A stretch of 64,000 bases of DNA from Alphaproteobacteria bacterium. GTDB lineage: Bacteria; Pseudomonadota; Alphaproteobacteria; Caulobacterales; Parvularculaceae. Numbering within the stretch: the stretch's first letter is position 1; each line of letters begins with the position of its first letter. Under the pieces are notes generated by a model. That model was not told the DNA's origin. It did not search any database and saw nothing but the letters and a program-made list of their open reading frames with translations. The DNA lies in the NCBI GenBank assembly GCA_030433215.1, contig JAUIMC010000012.1:1-64000 (forward strand), written 5' to 3'. The position numbers and the translations under genes were made by a program. This document shows, piece by piece, positions 1 to 8,135 of this stretch.

Positions 1-255
1 CGCCACGAGCCGGTCCAGCGCCGCCAGATCTTCCTCGTCTTTGGTGTTCAACGTGATGCTGCGCTTGTTGCGGTTATAGGTCTGGAAATGGGGGCTGTAG
101 AGCTCGCCCTTGAAGGCGCGGAACGGATCGCCCGATCCCGGCTGCTCGATCTTAATGACATTGGCGCCGAGATCGGCGAGCAGCATGCCCGCCGCCGGAC
201 CGGTGATGAAGGTGCCCATTTCGAGCACGGTGATGTCGCTGAGCACTTTAGCCAT
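1..255 (-). CDS. CaiB/BaiF CoA-transferase family protein (N-terminal part, runs off window start)
   Basis: Minus-strand translation from ATG at 255: MAKVLSDITVLEMGTFITGPAAGMLLADLGADVIKIEQPGSGDPFRAFKGELYSPHFQTYNRNKRSITLNTKDEEDLAALDRLVA; typical CaiB N-terminus (LADLGADVIKIEQPGSGDPFR, NRNKRSITLN). Confidence 0.9.
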   Translation of the reverse strand, partial: MAKVLSDITVLEMGTFITGPAAGMLLADLGANVIKIEQPGSGDPFRAFKGELYSPHFQTYNRNKRSITLNTKDEEDLAALDRLVA

Positions 256-374
256 CGTGCAACTCCCAGATTATTGGAGGCGCCGGCGCCTCGCCCCAGC
301 CTTCTTGAACGGGCCTTCGCAACCGGACTTTGCGCGCTTGATCAAGGCCTAGCCTTCAAAACAGAGCGCTATCC

Positions 375-403
375 TTGACATCGCTATAGAAAATTCGAAT
401 AAC
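375..403 (+). promoter_or_regulatory. candidate sigma70-type promoter TTGACA-N17-AATAAC
   Basis: Perfect -35 TTGACA at 375-380, 17-nt spacer, AATAAC at 398-403 (4/6 match to TATAAT), in the divergent intergenic region. Confidence 0.5.
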
Positions 404-425
404 GAAGACAAGTTCGGAATGCGAA
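394..425. promoter_or_regulatory. two tandem TTCG-N5-CGAA operator-like palindromes
   Basis: TTCGAATAACGAA (394-406) and TTCGGAATGCGAA (413-425), 19 bp centre to centre, overlapping the -10/+1 of the candidate promoter. Confidence 0.5.
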
Positions 426-529
426 ATTTTTGCGTGAAGCGACCAGATCGCGCAATGGCAGGCCGACGCAAATATGCGATTTCACTGAGGGGCCCACCCG
501 CCCGGCTCAGATGAAAGGACGAAAAACCT

Positions 530-1309
530 ATGCGCATCGGAAAACAGGATAAGCCCTACAGCGCGATTTCCACCTCAACGGCGGAAAGCATAAGCGTCCG
601 CGGGCGCGATCTTTGCGAAGACATTATCGGCAAGCTCGATTTCACGAGTTACTTCTGGCTGCTGGTCACAGGCGAGGAGCCGAACGCCACCCAGAAGAAA
701 TTCGCCGACGCCGTTCTCGCCGCCATCGCCGAGCACGGCCTTGTGCCGAGCGTCGTCGCCACGCGCATGACCTACGCCGCCGCGCCGGAAGCCTTTCAGG
801 GCGCGGTCGCCGCCGGCCTTCTCGGCTGCGGCTCGGTGGTTCTCGGCAGCGCCGAAACCGCCGGACGCTTCCTCGCGGAAATCGTCGCCGACGGCGACGA
901 TGTGGACGCCGCCGCCGAACGCGCCGTGCGGCGCCTGCGCGAGACGAAATCGCCGGTCCCGGGTTTCGGCCACCCCTTGCATGCGGGCGGCGATCCGCGC
1001 GCCCACCGCCTTCTTGGCATGGCGCGCGACGACAACGCCGCGGGGGCGCATATCCGCGCGCTCGACGCTGTCGAAAAGGCGATCCCCGAGGTTATCGGCC
1101 GCACGCTGCCCATCAATGTCAACGGCGCGATACCCGCCGTCATGCTTGATGTCGGCTTTCCTCTCGGCGCGCTGAAAGGCATTTCGCTGCTCGCGCGCAC
1201 GGCGAGCCTCATCGGTCATCTACAGGAAGAAACAGAACGGCCCATCGGGTTTATCCTCTCAGGCAAGGCCGCAGAAGCCATCGCCTATGACGGGCCGGAA
1301 ATGAAATAA
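530..1309 (+). CDS. citryl-CoA lyase / citrate synthase-fold family protein
   Basis: 259 aa with citrate-synthase-like motifs (PVPGFGHPLHAGGDPRAHRL, NVNGAIPAVMLDVGFPLGALKGISLLARTASLIGHLQEE). Confidence 0.8.
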   Translation: MRIGKQDKPYSAISTSTAESISVRGRDLCEDIIGKLDFTSYFWLLVTGEEPNATQKKFADAVLAAIAEHGLVPSVVATRMTYAAAPEAFQGAVAAGLLGCGSVVLGSAETAGRFLAEIVADGDDVDAAAERAVRRLRETKSPVPGFGHPLHAGGDPRAHRLLGMARDDNAAGAHIRALDAVEKAIPEVIGRTLPINVNGAIPAVMLDVGFPLGALKGISLLARTASLIGHLQEETERPIGFILSGKAAEAIAYDGPEMK

Positions 1310-1329
1310 AAACCTAAAGGGAGACGCCC

Positions 1330-2352
1330 ATGATTTTACTGCCAACCTCGCTTGTCGGCTCCTATCCGCAGCCCGACTGGCTGATCGACAGAAAAAAACT
1401 GGCCGGGCGTTTTCCCCCGCGCGTGCGCGTCAACGAGCTTTGGCGCGTGGAGCCGGAATGGCTCGAACAGGCGCAGGACGATGCAACGCTCCTCGCCCTG
1501 CGCGACCAGGAGCGCGCCGGCCTCGACATCGTCACCGACGGCGAAATGCGCCGCGAAAGCTATTCCAACCGTTTCGCCACGGCGCTTGACGGCGTCGATC
1601 TCGACAATCACGGCGAGGCGCTCGACCGAAGCGGCCATCCCAATCCCGTGCCGCGCATCACCGGCAAGATCAAACGCCGCCATTCCGTTCAGGTGCGCGA
1701 CGTGAAGTTCATGCGCGCCAATACCGACCGGCCCATCAAGATCACCGTGCCCGGCCCCTTCACCATGTCGCAGCAGGCGCAGAACGATTTCTACGAGTCC
1801 GAAGCGGAAATGGCGCTCGACTACGCCGCCGCGGTCAAGGAAGAGATCAACGACCTCTTCGAGGCCGGCGCCGATTTCGTGCAGATCGACGAGCCTTACA
1901 TGCAGGCGCGCCCGGAAAAGGCGCGCGAATACGGTCTCGATGCGTTGAACGCCGCGCTTGACGGCGTCAAAGGCAAGACCGCGGTGCATATCTGTTTCGG
2001 CTACGCCGCGATCATTCACGAAAGACCGGAAGGTTATTCCTTCCTGCCGGAGCTTTCCGATTGTTGCGTTCAGCAGGTTTCCATCGAAACGGCGCAATCC
2101 AATCTCGATACGTCTGTTCTCGAAACCTTACGCGGCAAGACAGTCATTCTCGGGGTCATCGACCTTTCGACCAATGAAGTGGAAACGCCCGAGACGGTCG
2201 CGCAGAGAATCCGCCGCGCCCTGCCTCATGTGGACGCGGACAAGATCATCGTCGCGCCCGATTGCGGCATGAAATATCTGCCGCGCGAGGTCGCCTTCGG
2301 CAAAATGAAGGCAATGGCCGATGGCGCCGCGATCGTGAGAGCCGAACTGTAA
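1330..2352 (+). CDS. MetE C-terminal-domain-like (COG0620) cobalamin-independent methyltransferase family protein, paralogue 1
   Basis: 340 aa; SLVGSYPQPDWL, GLDIVTDGEMRRESY, FVQIDEPYM, VHICFGYA and PDCGMKYLPRE (H-x-C...C zinc-ligand pattern). Confidence 0.85.
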   Translation: MILLPTSLVGSYPQPDWLIDRKKLAGRFPPRVRVNELWRVEPEWLEQAQDDATLLALRDQERAGLDIVTDGEMRRESYSNRFATALDGVDLDNHGEALDRSGHPNPVPRITGKIKRRHSVQVRDVKFMRANTDRPIKITVPGPFTMSQQAQNDFYESEAEMALDYAAAVKEEINDLFEAGADFVQIDEPYMQARPEKAREYGLDALNAALDGVKGKTAVHICFGYAAIIHERPEGYSFLPELSDCCVQQVSIETAQSNLDTSVLETLRGKTVILGVIDLSTNEVETPETVAQRIRRALPHVDADKIIVAPDCGMKYLPREVAFGKMKAMADGAAIVRAEL

Positions 2353-2490
2353 GCGGGAGAAGCCCCGCGGGGCGCGGGGCCAGCCAAAACATCCGTATTG
2401 GGATCAATCCCATAAAAACGGTCCGGGTTTTTGTAGTGCTGGTCCCACGGCTTCGCCGGTAGGTTGCTGTAAAAAGCAAAGGAAACGCTC

Positions 2491-3894
2491 ATGCAGCCAG
2501 TCTCGGAAAACGCCCAGACCTTGCTGGAAAGCATCTATGCTTTCTGCCGGCAGAACTCCATGGCCGAGTCGACCTTCGGCCGCCGCGCCGTCAATGACGG
2601 AAAATTCGTCTCGCGCCTGAAAGACGGCTCGCGCCTCAGGCCCGAAACCTGGGACCGCGTGGTGAAATTCATCTCAAGCCATGGCGGCGACGCGCCCGCC
2701 TCCCCCGATCCCGGCCTTTTGCATATTCTCCCGAGCGAAAAACTCGCCGCCGCTGCCAGCGACACCTCGTCGGAAAAAAATTTCAGGTTCTTCGACAATC
2801 GTCAGAAATATCTGATGTTCGTGAACACCTGCGGCGAAAAAGACATTGTCGCCGAACGCGCCGGCATGGAGCTCTCCTATATCCAGCCCGCCCCGCCGGC
2901 GATCCGGCTTTTCGACGGCGGCATCGGCGACGGCACGGTGCTCGCGAAACTCCTGCGCGAGATGCACGGGCGGTTTCCGACCATGCCGTTTTACGTCTCC
3001 GGCAAGGAAATCAGCCTCGAGGATATCCGCCTGACGCTCGGCAAGATGGCCGACCGTCTGTTCGAACATCCGGCGACGGTGCTCGTCTTCACCAACATGT
3101 TTTATTCCGAAGCGCCGTGGCTGACGCCGAAAAAGCAGGAAGCCAAAGACGCCATGGTCTGGAAGGAAGTCGCCCTCAAAGGCGGCACGGCCCATGATTT
3201 CGACCGCCAGATTTCAGAGCTCGACAGCTTCCTCACCGAAAACTGGCAGGCCCGCCACAGCCCGAAGACGGGCAACCCGATTTACGACCACCCGGCGGTG
3301 CTCGTGATCTATCGCGAGGATTACCAGTTCCTTCTGAACGACGTCATCCCGAAACAGGGCGAAGCGAAAGCCGATTTCGATCTGGTGCTCGCCTCGCAGC
3401 CTTACCGGTTGCGCGTGCCCGCCGCCTTCAAGGCGAAAAATGTCATCGCGCCGCTTGCCCGGGCCTTGCGCCCGAGCGGCCGGTTGCTCGGCATTCACTC
3501 CTATGGCCGCGATCCCGGCATGGAGATCATCAATAAAATCTGGCCGGAGGACAATCCGTTCGAGACGAGCCGGCACGACATCCTACGCGCGTTGAAAGAC
3601 GCGCTCGGCGACGAGGCGGAGGAATTTGATTTCAACGCCTTTTCCGACGACCGCTCGATCTTCAGCTACAAGATGCACACCCTGCCGACGGAAGTGGATA
3701 CGAGCATCGGCACCTCGACCCTCTTCGCCGCATGGAACGACGCCGTTTATGTGGCGCAGATCGAAGACGACCGCCTTGAAGACGGGCCGGAAGGCGCCGA
3801 CTATCTTCAGGCGACGCGCGAGGTCCTGAAAAAACATGGCGGGTTGTGGTTCAACGACGAGTCTTACGTTGTTTCCAGAACGCGCGGCGCGTAG
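2491..3894 (+). CDS. HTH-like N-terminus fused to SAM-dependent methyltransferase-like domain, function unknown
   Basis: 467 aa; N-terminal AESTFGRRAVNDGKFVSRLKDGSRLRPETWDRVVKFI resembles a small HTH; IRLFDGGIGDGTVLAKLL resembles methyltransferase motif I. Family not recognised beyond that. Confidence 0.5.
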   Translation: MQPVSENAQTLLESIYAFCRQNSMAESTFGRRAVNDGKFVSRLKDGSRLRPETWDRVVKFISSHGGDAPASPDPGLLHILPSEKLAAAASDTSSEKNFRFFDNRQKYLMFVNTCGEKDIVAERAGMELSYIQPAPPAIRLFDGGIGDGTVLAKLLREMHGRFPTMPFYVSGKEISLEDIRLTLGKMADRLFEHPATVLVFTNMFYSEAPWLTPKKQEAKDAMVWKEVALKGGTAHDFDRQISELDSFLTENWQARHSPKTGNPIYDHPAVLVIYREDYQFLLNDVIPKQGEAKADFDLVLASQPYRLRVPAAFKAKNVIAPLARALRPSGRLLGIHSYGRDPGMEIINKIWPEDNPFETSRHDILRALKDALGDEAEEFDFNAFSDDRSIFSYKMHTLPTEVDTSIGTSTLFAAWNDAVYVAQIEDDRLEDGPEGADYLQATREVLKKHGGLWFNDESYVVSRTRGA

Positions 3895-3927
3895 ACGCGA
3901 ATAGTTTAGAAGACGAAGGAGAAGATC

Positions 3928-5070
3928 ATGGCTTCAGCGGGACGGTTTCTGACAACCCATGTGGGCAGTCTGCCGCGGCCGGAAAAACTCATCGAAATCA
4001 TGTTCGCGCGCGAGGATGGCCTGCCCCTCGATCCGGCGGCGGTCGAAGAGCATATCGAGGCCGCCGTCCGCGAGATTGTCTCCAAACAGGCGAAAGCCGG
4101 GATCGACATCGTCAATGACGGCGAAATGTCGAAGCCGAGCTATGCGACCTATATCAAGGACCGCCTCGCCGGCTTTGGCGGCGCCGGCAATTCCTATGTC
4201 TTTCAGGACATCGAGGATTTTCCCTCGCTGAAAAAACGCATCTTCGACGATCCGGGCCGCAAACACCGCAAGACTCCGGCCTGCAACGGCCCGATCAGCG
4301 TCAAGGACATGGAGGCGCCGGCGAAAGATGCATCGCGCCTCAACGCCGCCGTCGCCGAAAATGACGACGTCAAGCCGTTCATGAGCGCCGCCTCACCGGG
4401 CGTCACCACGCTCTTCTTCGGCAATGAATATTACGACAGCCATGAGGATTATCTCTTCGCCGTCGCCGAAGGGCTGCGCCACGAATACGAGACCATCGCA
4501 TCGCAAGGGATCACGCTTCAGATCGACTGCCCCGACCTCGCCATGGGCCGGCACACCCAATACGCCCATCTCGATCTCAACGGTTTTCGCGACCGCATGG
4601 CGCTGCATATCGAGGCGCTGAACAGGGCCGTCGCCAACATCCCCGCCGAGCAGTTGCGCATGCATATGTGCTGGGGCAATTATCCGGGCCCGCATCATTG
4701 CGACGTGCCGTTCAAGGACATTATCGACCTGGTCTGGCAGGCGAAGCCCCACGCGATCCTCTTCGAAGCGGCGAACCCGCGCCACGCCCATGAATATGAG
4801 CTGTTCGAAAGCGTGAAGCTGCCTGAAGGCAAAGTGCTGATCCCCGGCGTCATCGAGTGCCAGTCGAATTATATCGAGCATCCCGACCTCGTCGCGCAGC
4901 GCATTGCGCGCTACGCCAATCTCGTGGGGCGCGACAACGTCATGGCCGGCGTCGATTGCGGCTTTTCCATTCACGCCGGCTCCGGCGGCGTCGATCCGAG
5001 CGTCGCCTTCGCCAAGCTCGCCGCGCTCGCCGAGGGCGCGAAAATCGCGTCGAAGCAGTTCTGGCCCTAA
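3928..5070 (+). CDS. MetE C-terminal-domain-like (COG0620) family protein, paralogue 2
   Basis: 380 aa; TTHVGSLPRPEKL, AGIDIVNDGEMSKPSY, LQIDCPDLAMGRH, MHMCWGNYPGPHHCD, GVDCGFS (H-x-C...C zinc-ligand pattern). Confidence 0.85.
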   Translation: MASAGRFLTTHVGSLPRPEKLIEIMFAREDGLPLDPAAVEEHIEAAVREIVSKQAKAGIDIVNDGEMSKPSYATYIKDRLAGFGGAGNSYVFQDIEDFPSLKKRIFDDPGRKHRKTPACNGPISVKDMEAPAKDASRLNAAVAENDDVKPFMSAASPGVTTLFFGNEYYDSHEDYLFAVAEGLRHEYETIASQGITLQIDCPDLAMGRHTQYAHLDLNGFRDRMALHIEALNRAVANIPAEQLRMHMCWGNYPGPHHCDVPFKDIIDLVWQAKPHAILFEAANPRHAHEYELFESVKLPEGKVLIPGVIECQSNYIEHPDLVAQRIARYANLVGRDNVMAGVDCGFSIHAGSGGVDPSVAFAKLAALAEGAKIASKQFWP

Positions 5071-5075
5071 GAAAA

Positions 5076-5099
5076 ACGGGCCGCGTCGACGCGGCCCGT
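5076..5099. terminator. 24-bp perfect palindrome, probable terminator hairpin between convergent genes
   Basis: ACGGGCCGCGTCGACGCGGCCCGT directly after the stop at 5070; no strong T-run follows. Confidence 0.45.
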
Positions 5100-5130
5100 C
5101 CCTATAAAAATTGTAACTCTCGGGCGGATT

Positions 5131-5613
5131 TTATTCCGCCGCGTCCTGCGCGCCCCAGGCGCGTTTTTCGCCCTTCCACGGCACCTGTCCGTTGATCCAC
5201 AAGTCGACGGATACGCTTTTAAAGCGCCATTCGCCGTCCGCTTCCTTCACCGCCAGCGTGTCCCACGTGCCCATGCCAAAGACGCGGTTCTCGAAGGTGA
5301 CGACGTCGTGCTGCAGGATCGACCAGAAACATTTGATCCGCACCCCGTTGTCGCCTTCCGGGTTCATCAGCACCTGGCTCATGCGGTGCTGGCGGCCGAG
5401 ATAATGGTTCGGCTTTTCGTACCAGAGCGCATCGGTCGCGCGCTTCAAGCCTTCGCGCCCCACGCATTTTCCCTGCGGCCAGTGTTCGAGCCAGCCGTCT
5501 TCGGCAAAGCAGGCCGCGTAACCTTCGAAATCGCCGGTATCGAGCGCCCAAGCATAGCGCGCCATCAGTTCTTCGATCTCGACCCGGTCTTCCAGCGGAA
5601 CCTTCAGCGCCAT
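5131..5613 (-). CDS. SnoaL-like / nuclear transport factor 2 (NTF2) family protein
   Basis: MALKVPLEDRVEIEELMARYAWALDTGDFEGYAACFAEDGWLEH...; strong RBS AGGAGGAAGTCATG supports the start at 5613 rather than the longer ORF to 5697. Confidence 0.8.
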   Translation of the reverse strand: MALKVPLEDRVEIEELMARYAWALDTGDFEGYAACFAEDGWLEHWPQGKCVGREGLKRATDALWYEKPNHYLGRQHRMSQVLMNPEGDNGVRIKCFWSILQHDVVTFENRVFGMGTWDTLAVKEADGEWRFKSVSVDLWINGQVPWKGEKRAWGAQDAAE

Positions 5614-5813
5614 GACTTCCTCCTCTTGCAGGACCTTGCGCCGTCGCCGGGCCGGTCCCTTCGCCGTCATTGTGGCTGCGCCATGGGCCGGGGTCAATTT
5701 CCCCCCGCGAGGCGGCGGGAACCGTAAACCCCGCTACAGAGAACGCCTTGATTTTTCGGCCGGGCCGCGATCACCTGTCCGGCCCGAGACGGAAGGCGCA
5801 GCTGGCCGAGGAC

Positions 5814-7112
5814 ATGGAAGACACGACCCATAAGGCGCCTTTACCGGCCGATCAGAAACCGGCGCCGGGCGCGATGCCGGCCCTCATCACGCTGACGCTG
5901 ATCTACGGCGTCAGCCAGGTGGACCGTCAGGTGATCGGCCTCCTGCTGCCGGACATCAAACGCGATTTCAATCTCAGCGACACGGCGCTCGGCCTGCTGA
6001 CGGGTTTCGCCTTCGCGATTTTGTACACGATTTCGACGCTCATCCTTTCGCGCATGGCCGATAAGGGCAATCGCCGGCCGATCATCGCCATCGGCGTCGC
6101 TTTCTACAGCGTCATGACCGCCTTGTCGGGGCTGGCGCAGAATGTCTGGCAACTGACTTTTTTACGCTTTGGCGTCGCCGTCGGGGAAGGCTCGGGGCTA
6201 GCGCCGTCAACCGCGATGATTTCCGATTACTTCCCGCCGGCGCGGCGCGGGCGCGCGCTTGGCGTCTTCGTCGCGGGCGCCGCCATCGGCACCATCACCA
6301 TGTTTCCCCTGGTGGGCTTGGCTGCGGAACATTTCGGCTGGCGCGCGGGCTTTGCCGTCGCCGGCGCGCCCGGCCTTTTGCTCGGCGCGTTTCTTTATTT
6401 CCGGGTGAAAGACCCGCCGGTCGCAACAGGAACGCCGGCGCAAGCGCCGCCGCTCGGCAAAACGTTGCGCTTCATCGCCGGTCAGCGTTCGGTCTTGCTG
6501 CTTTATCTCGGCACTGTCGGCCATCTGATGGCGCTGCTTTCCTTCGCAATCTGGACGCCCAGCTTTCTGGCGCGCATTCATGACGCAACGCAGTCGAGCA
6601 TCGGCTTCTGGATCGGCCTGATGAGCGGCGCAGGCGGTCTTCTCGGGTCGGCCGTCGGCGGTTTTATCGTAGACGCCATGGGCGACCGCCGTCCGCGAAT
6701 GCGGCTCATCGTGCCGGCGCTCGTCACCATGCTCGGCTTTCCCTCCGCGGCGCTTTTGCTTTTCGCGCCGGCTTTCGGATGGTCCATCGCAGGCCTCGGC
6801 CTTTTGATGTTTTTTCTCAGCAGCGGACAGGCGGCCTTGTGGGCGACGCTGCACGCATCGGTTCATGTGCGCATGCGCGCGCTTGCCGGCGCGATCAGCG
6901 CCATGCTGGTCAATATTTTCGCGCTCGGCTTCGGCCCCTTGATCGTCGGCGCCCTCAATGACCGTCTCGCCGCAGAGTTCGGCGAAAACGCGATCCGCTA
7001 TTCCCTCCTCGCCCCGGCCGCCATCGCCTTCGCGGGTTCTGTGGTGTTAATCCTCGCGGCGATGCTCAACGAGCCCGACCGCCGGCGAGTACTAATGGAA
7101 GAGGCGGCGTGA
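5814..7112 (+). CDS. MFS transporter
   Basis: LTLIYGVSQVDRQVIGLLLPDIKRDFNLSDTALGLLTGFAFAILY; many TM segments; start chosen at MEDTTHK. Confidence 0.9.
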   Translation: MEDTTHKAPLPADQKPAPGAMPALITLTLIYGVSQVDRQVIGLLLPDIKRDFNLSDTALGLLTGFAFAILYTISTLILSRMADKGNRRPIIAIGVAFYSVMTALSGLAQNVWQLTFLRFGVAVGEGSGLAPSTAMISDYFPPARRGRALGVFVAGAAIGTITMFPLVGLAAEHFGWRAGFAVAGAPGLLLGAFLYFRVKDPPVATGTPAQAPPLGKTLRFIAGQRSVLLLYLGTVGHLMALLSFAIWTPSFLARIHDATQSSIGFWIGLMSGAGGLLGSAVGGFIVDAMGDRRPRMRLIVPALVTMLGFPSAALLLFAPAFGWSIAGLGLLMFFLSSGQAALWATLHASVHVRMRALAGAISAMLVNIFALGFGPLIVGALNDRLAAEFGENAIRYSLLAPAAIAFAGSVVLILAAMLNEPDRRRVLMEEAA

Positions 7113-7155
7113 AGCAGACAAAACGAACACGCAAAAACATCCCGCTTCCGCCGTC

Positions 7156-8073
7156 TCACGCGACAAAATCCAGAACGCTCCTGGTGATCGACTGGCGCGC
7201 GCTGTCATAACCGTCCCAGGGATCAGACTTCAGGCGCGACAGCCGCGCATCAATCATATCGAGCGTAAACGCATCCGCCGCCTCAATCCTGGAAAGCTCG
7301 CGCCATGAGACCGGCGTCGCCACCGGCGCGCCGGGCCGCGCGCGCAAGGAATAAGGCGCAATCGCCGTCGCCCCGCGCTCATTTCTCAGCCAGTCGATAA
7401 AAATCCTGCCCTTGCGCGCCGCTTTCGAGGCCTTGGAGAGATATTTTTCCGGCGCGCTGGCGGCGAGTTTTTCCGCCAAGCCTTTGGCGAAAGCTTTGAC
7501 GTCCGGCCATTCGCGGCGGCGCTCCACGGGCGCAATCACATGAACGCCCTTGCCGCCCGTCAGGAGCGCAAAGGACTGAAGCCCCGCCGTCTCCAGAACG
7601 CCGCGCAGCTCGATCGCCGCCTCGCGCACATTCGCAAAGGAGACGCTTTCATCGGGATCGAGATCGAAAACTACCCGCTCCGGGCGTTCGATCCGGTCGG
7701 CCCGCGCGCCCCAGACATGAAACTCAAGCGCGCCGATCTGCGCCGCGGCGACAAGCCCGGCGACATTGTCGATCATCAGATAGCGCGCCGGCTTGCCGTT
7801 TTTCTCCGTGATCTCGACGGCTTTCACCTGATCGGGAATGGAAGCCCCGTGATGTTTCTGGAAAAAGCATTCGTCATCGCGCCCGGCGGGACAGCGCACA
7901 AGGCTCAAGGGGCGGCCCGCGAGATAAGGCAGAATTCTGTCCGCGTTTACGGCGTAATATTCCGCGATGGCGCGCTTGGTCGCGCCTTGTCCGGCAAACA
8001 TCACGCGGTCCGGATGCGTGACCCGAACGCCCTTGATCCTCACCGCTTCGCTGTTGTCCTTGCGCGCCGTCAT
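7156..8073 (-). CDS. stand-alone LigD-type polymerase/primase domain protein
   Basis: 305 aa; THPDRVMFAGQGATKRAIAEYY, FFQKHHG, VVFDLDPDESVSF (DxD), LLTGGKGVHVIAP, FIDWLRNERGATAIAPYSLRARPGAPVATPVSW. Confidence 0.9.
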   Translation of the reverse strand: MTARKDNSEAVRIKGVRVTHPDRVMFAGQGATKRAIAEYYAVNADRILPYLAGRPLSLVRCPAGRDDECFFQKHHGASIPDQVKAVEITEKNGKPARYLMIDNVAGLVAAAQIGALEFHVWGARADRIERPERVVFDLDPDESVSFANVREAAIELRGVLETAGLQSFALLTGGKGVHVIAPVERRREWPDVKAFAKGLAEKLAASAPEKYLSKASKAARKGRIFIDWLRNERGATAIAPYSLRARPGAPVATPVSWRELSRIEAADAFTLDMIDARLSRLKSDPWDGYDSARQSITRSVLDFVA

Positions 8074-8135
8074 GGCTGCCTCTTGCGCCGGCCTGCCTTC
8101 CCGAAGCGCAACGCCTCAGATGACGCAGGCGTCCG

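Noticed and set aside
5614-5697. N-terminal extension of the NTF2-like protein to 5697
   Set aside because: A strong AGGAGG RBS sits directly before the internal ATG at 5613, and the extension is Arg-rich and low complexity.
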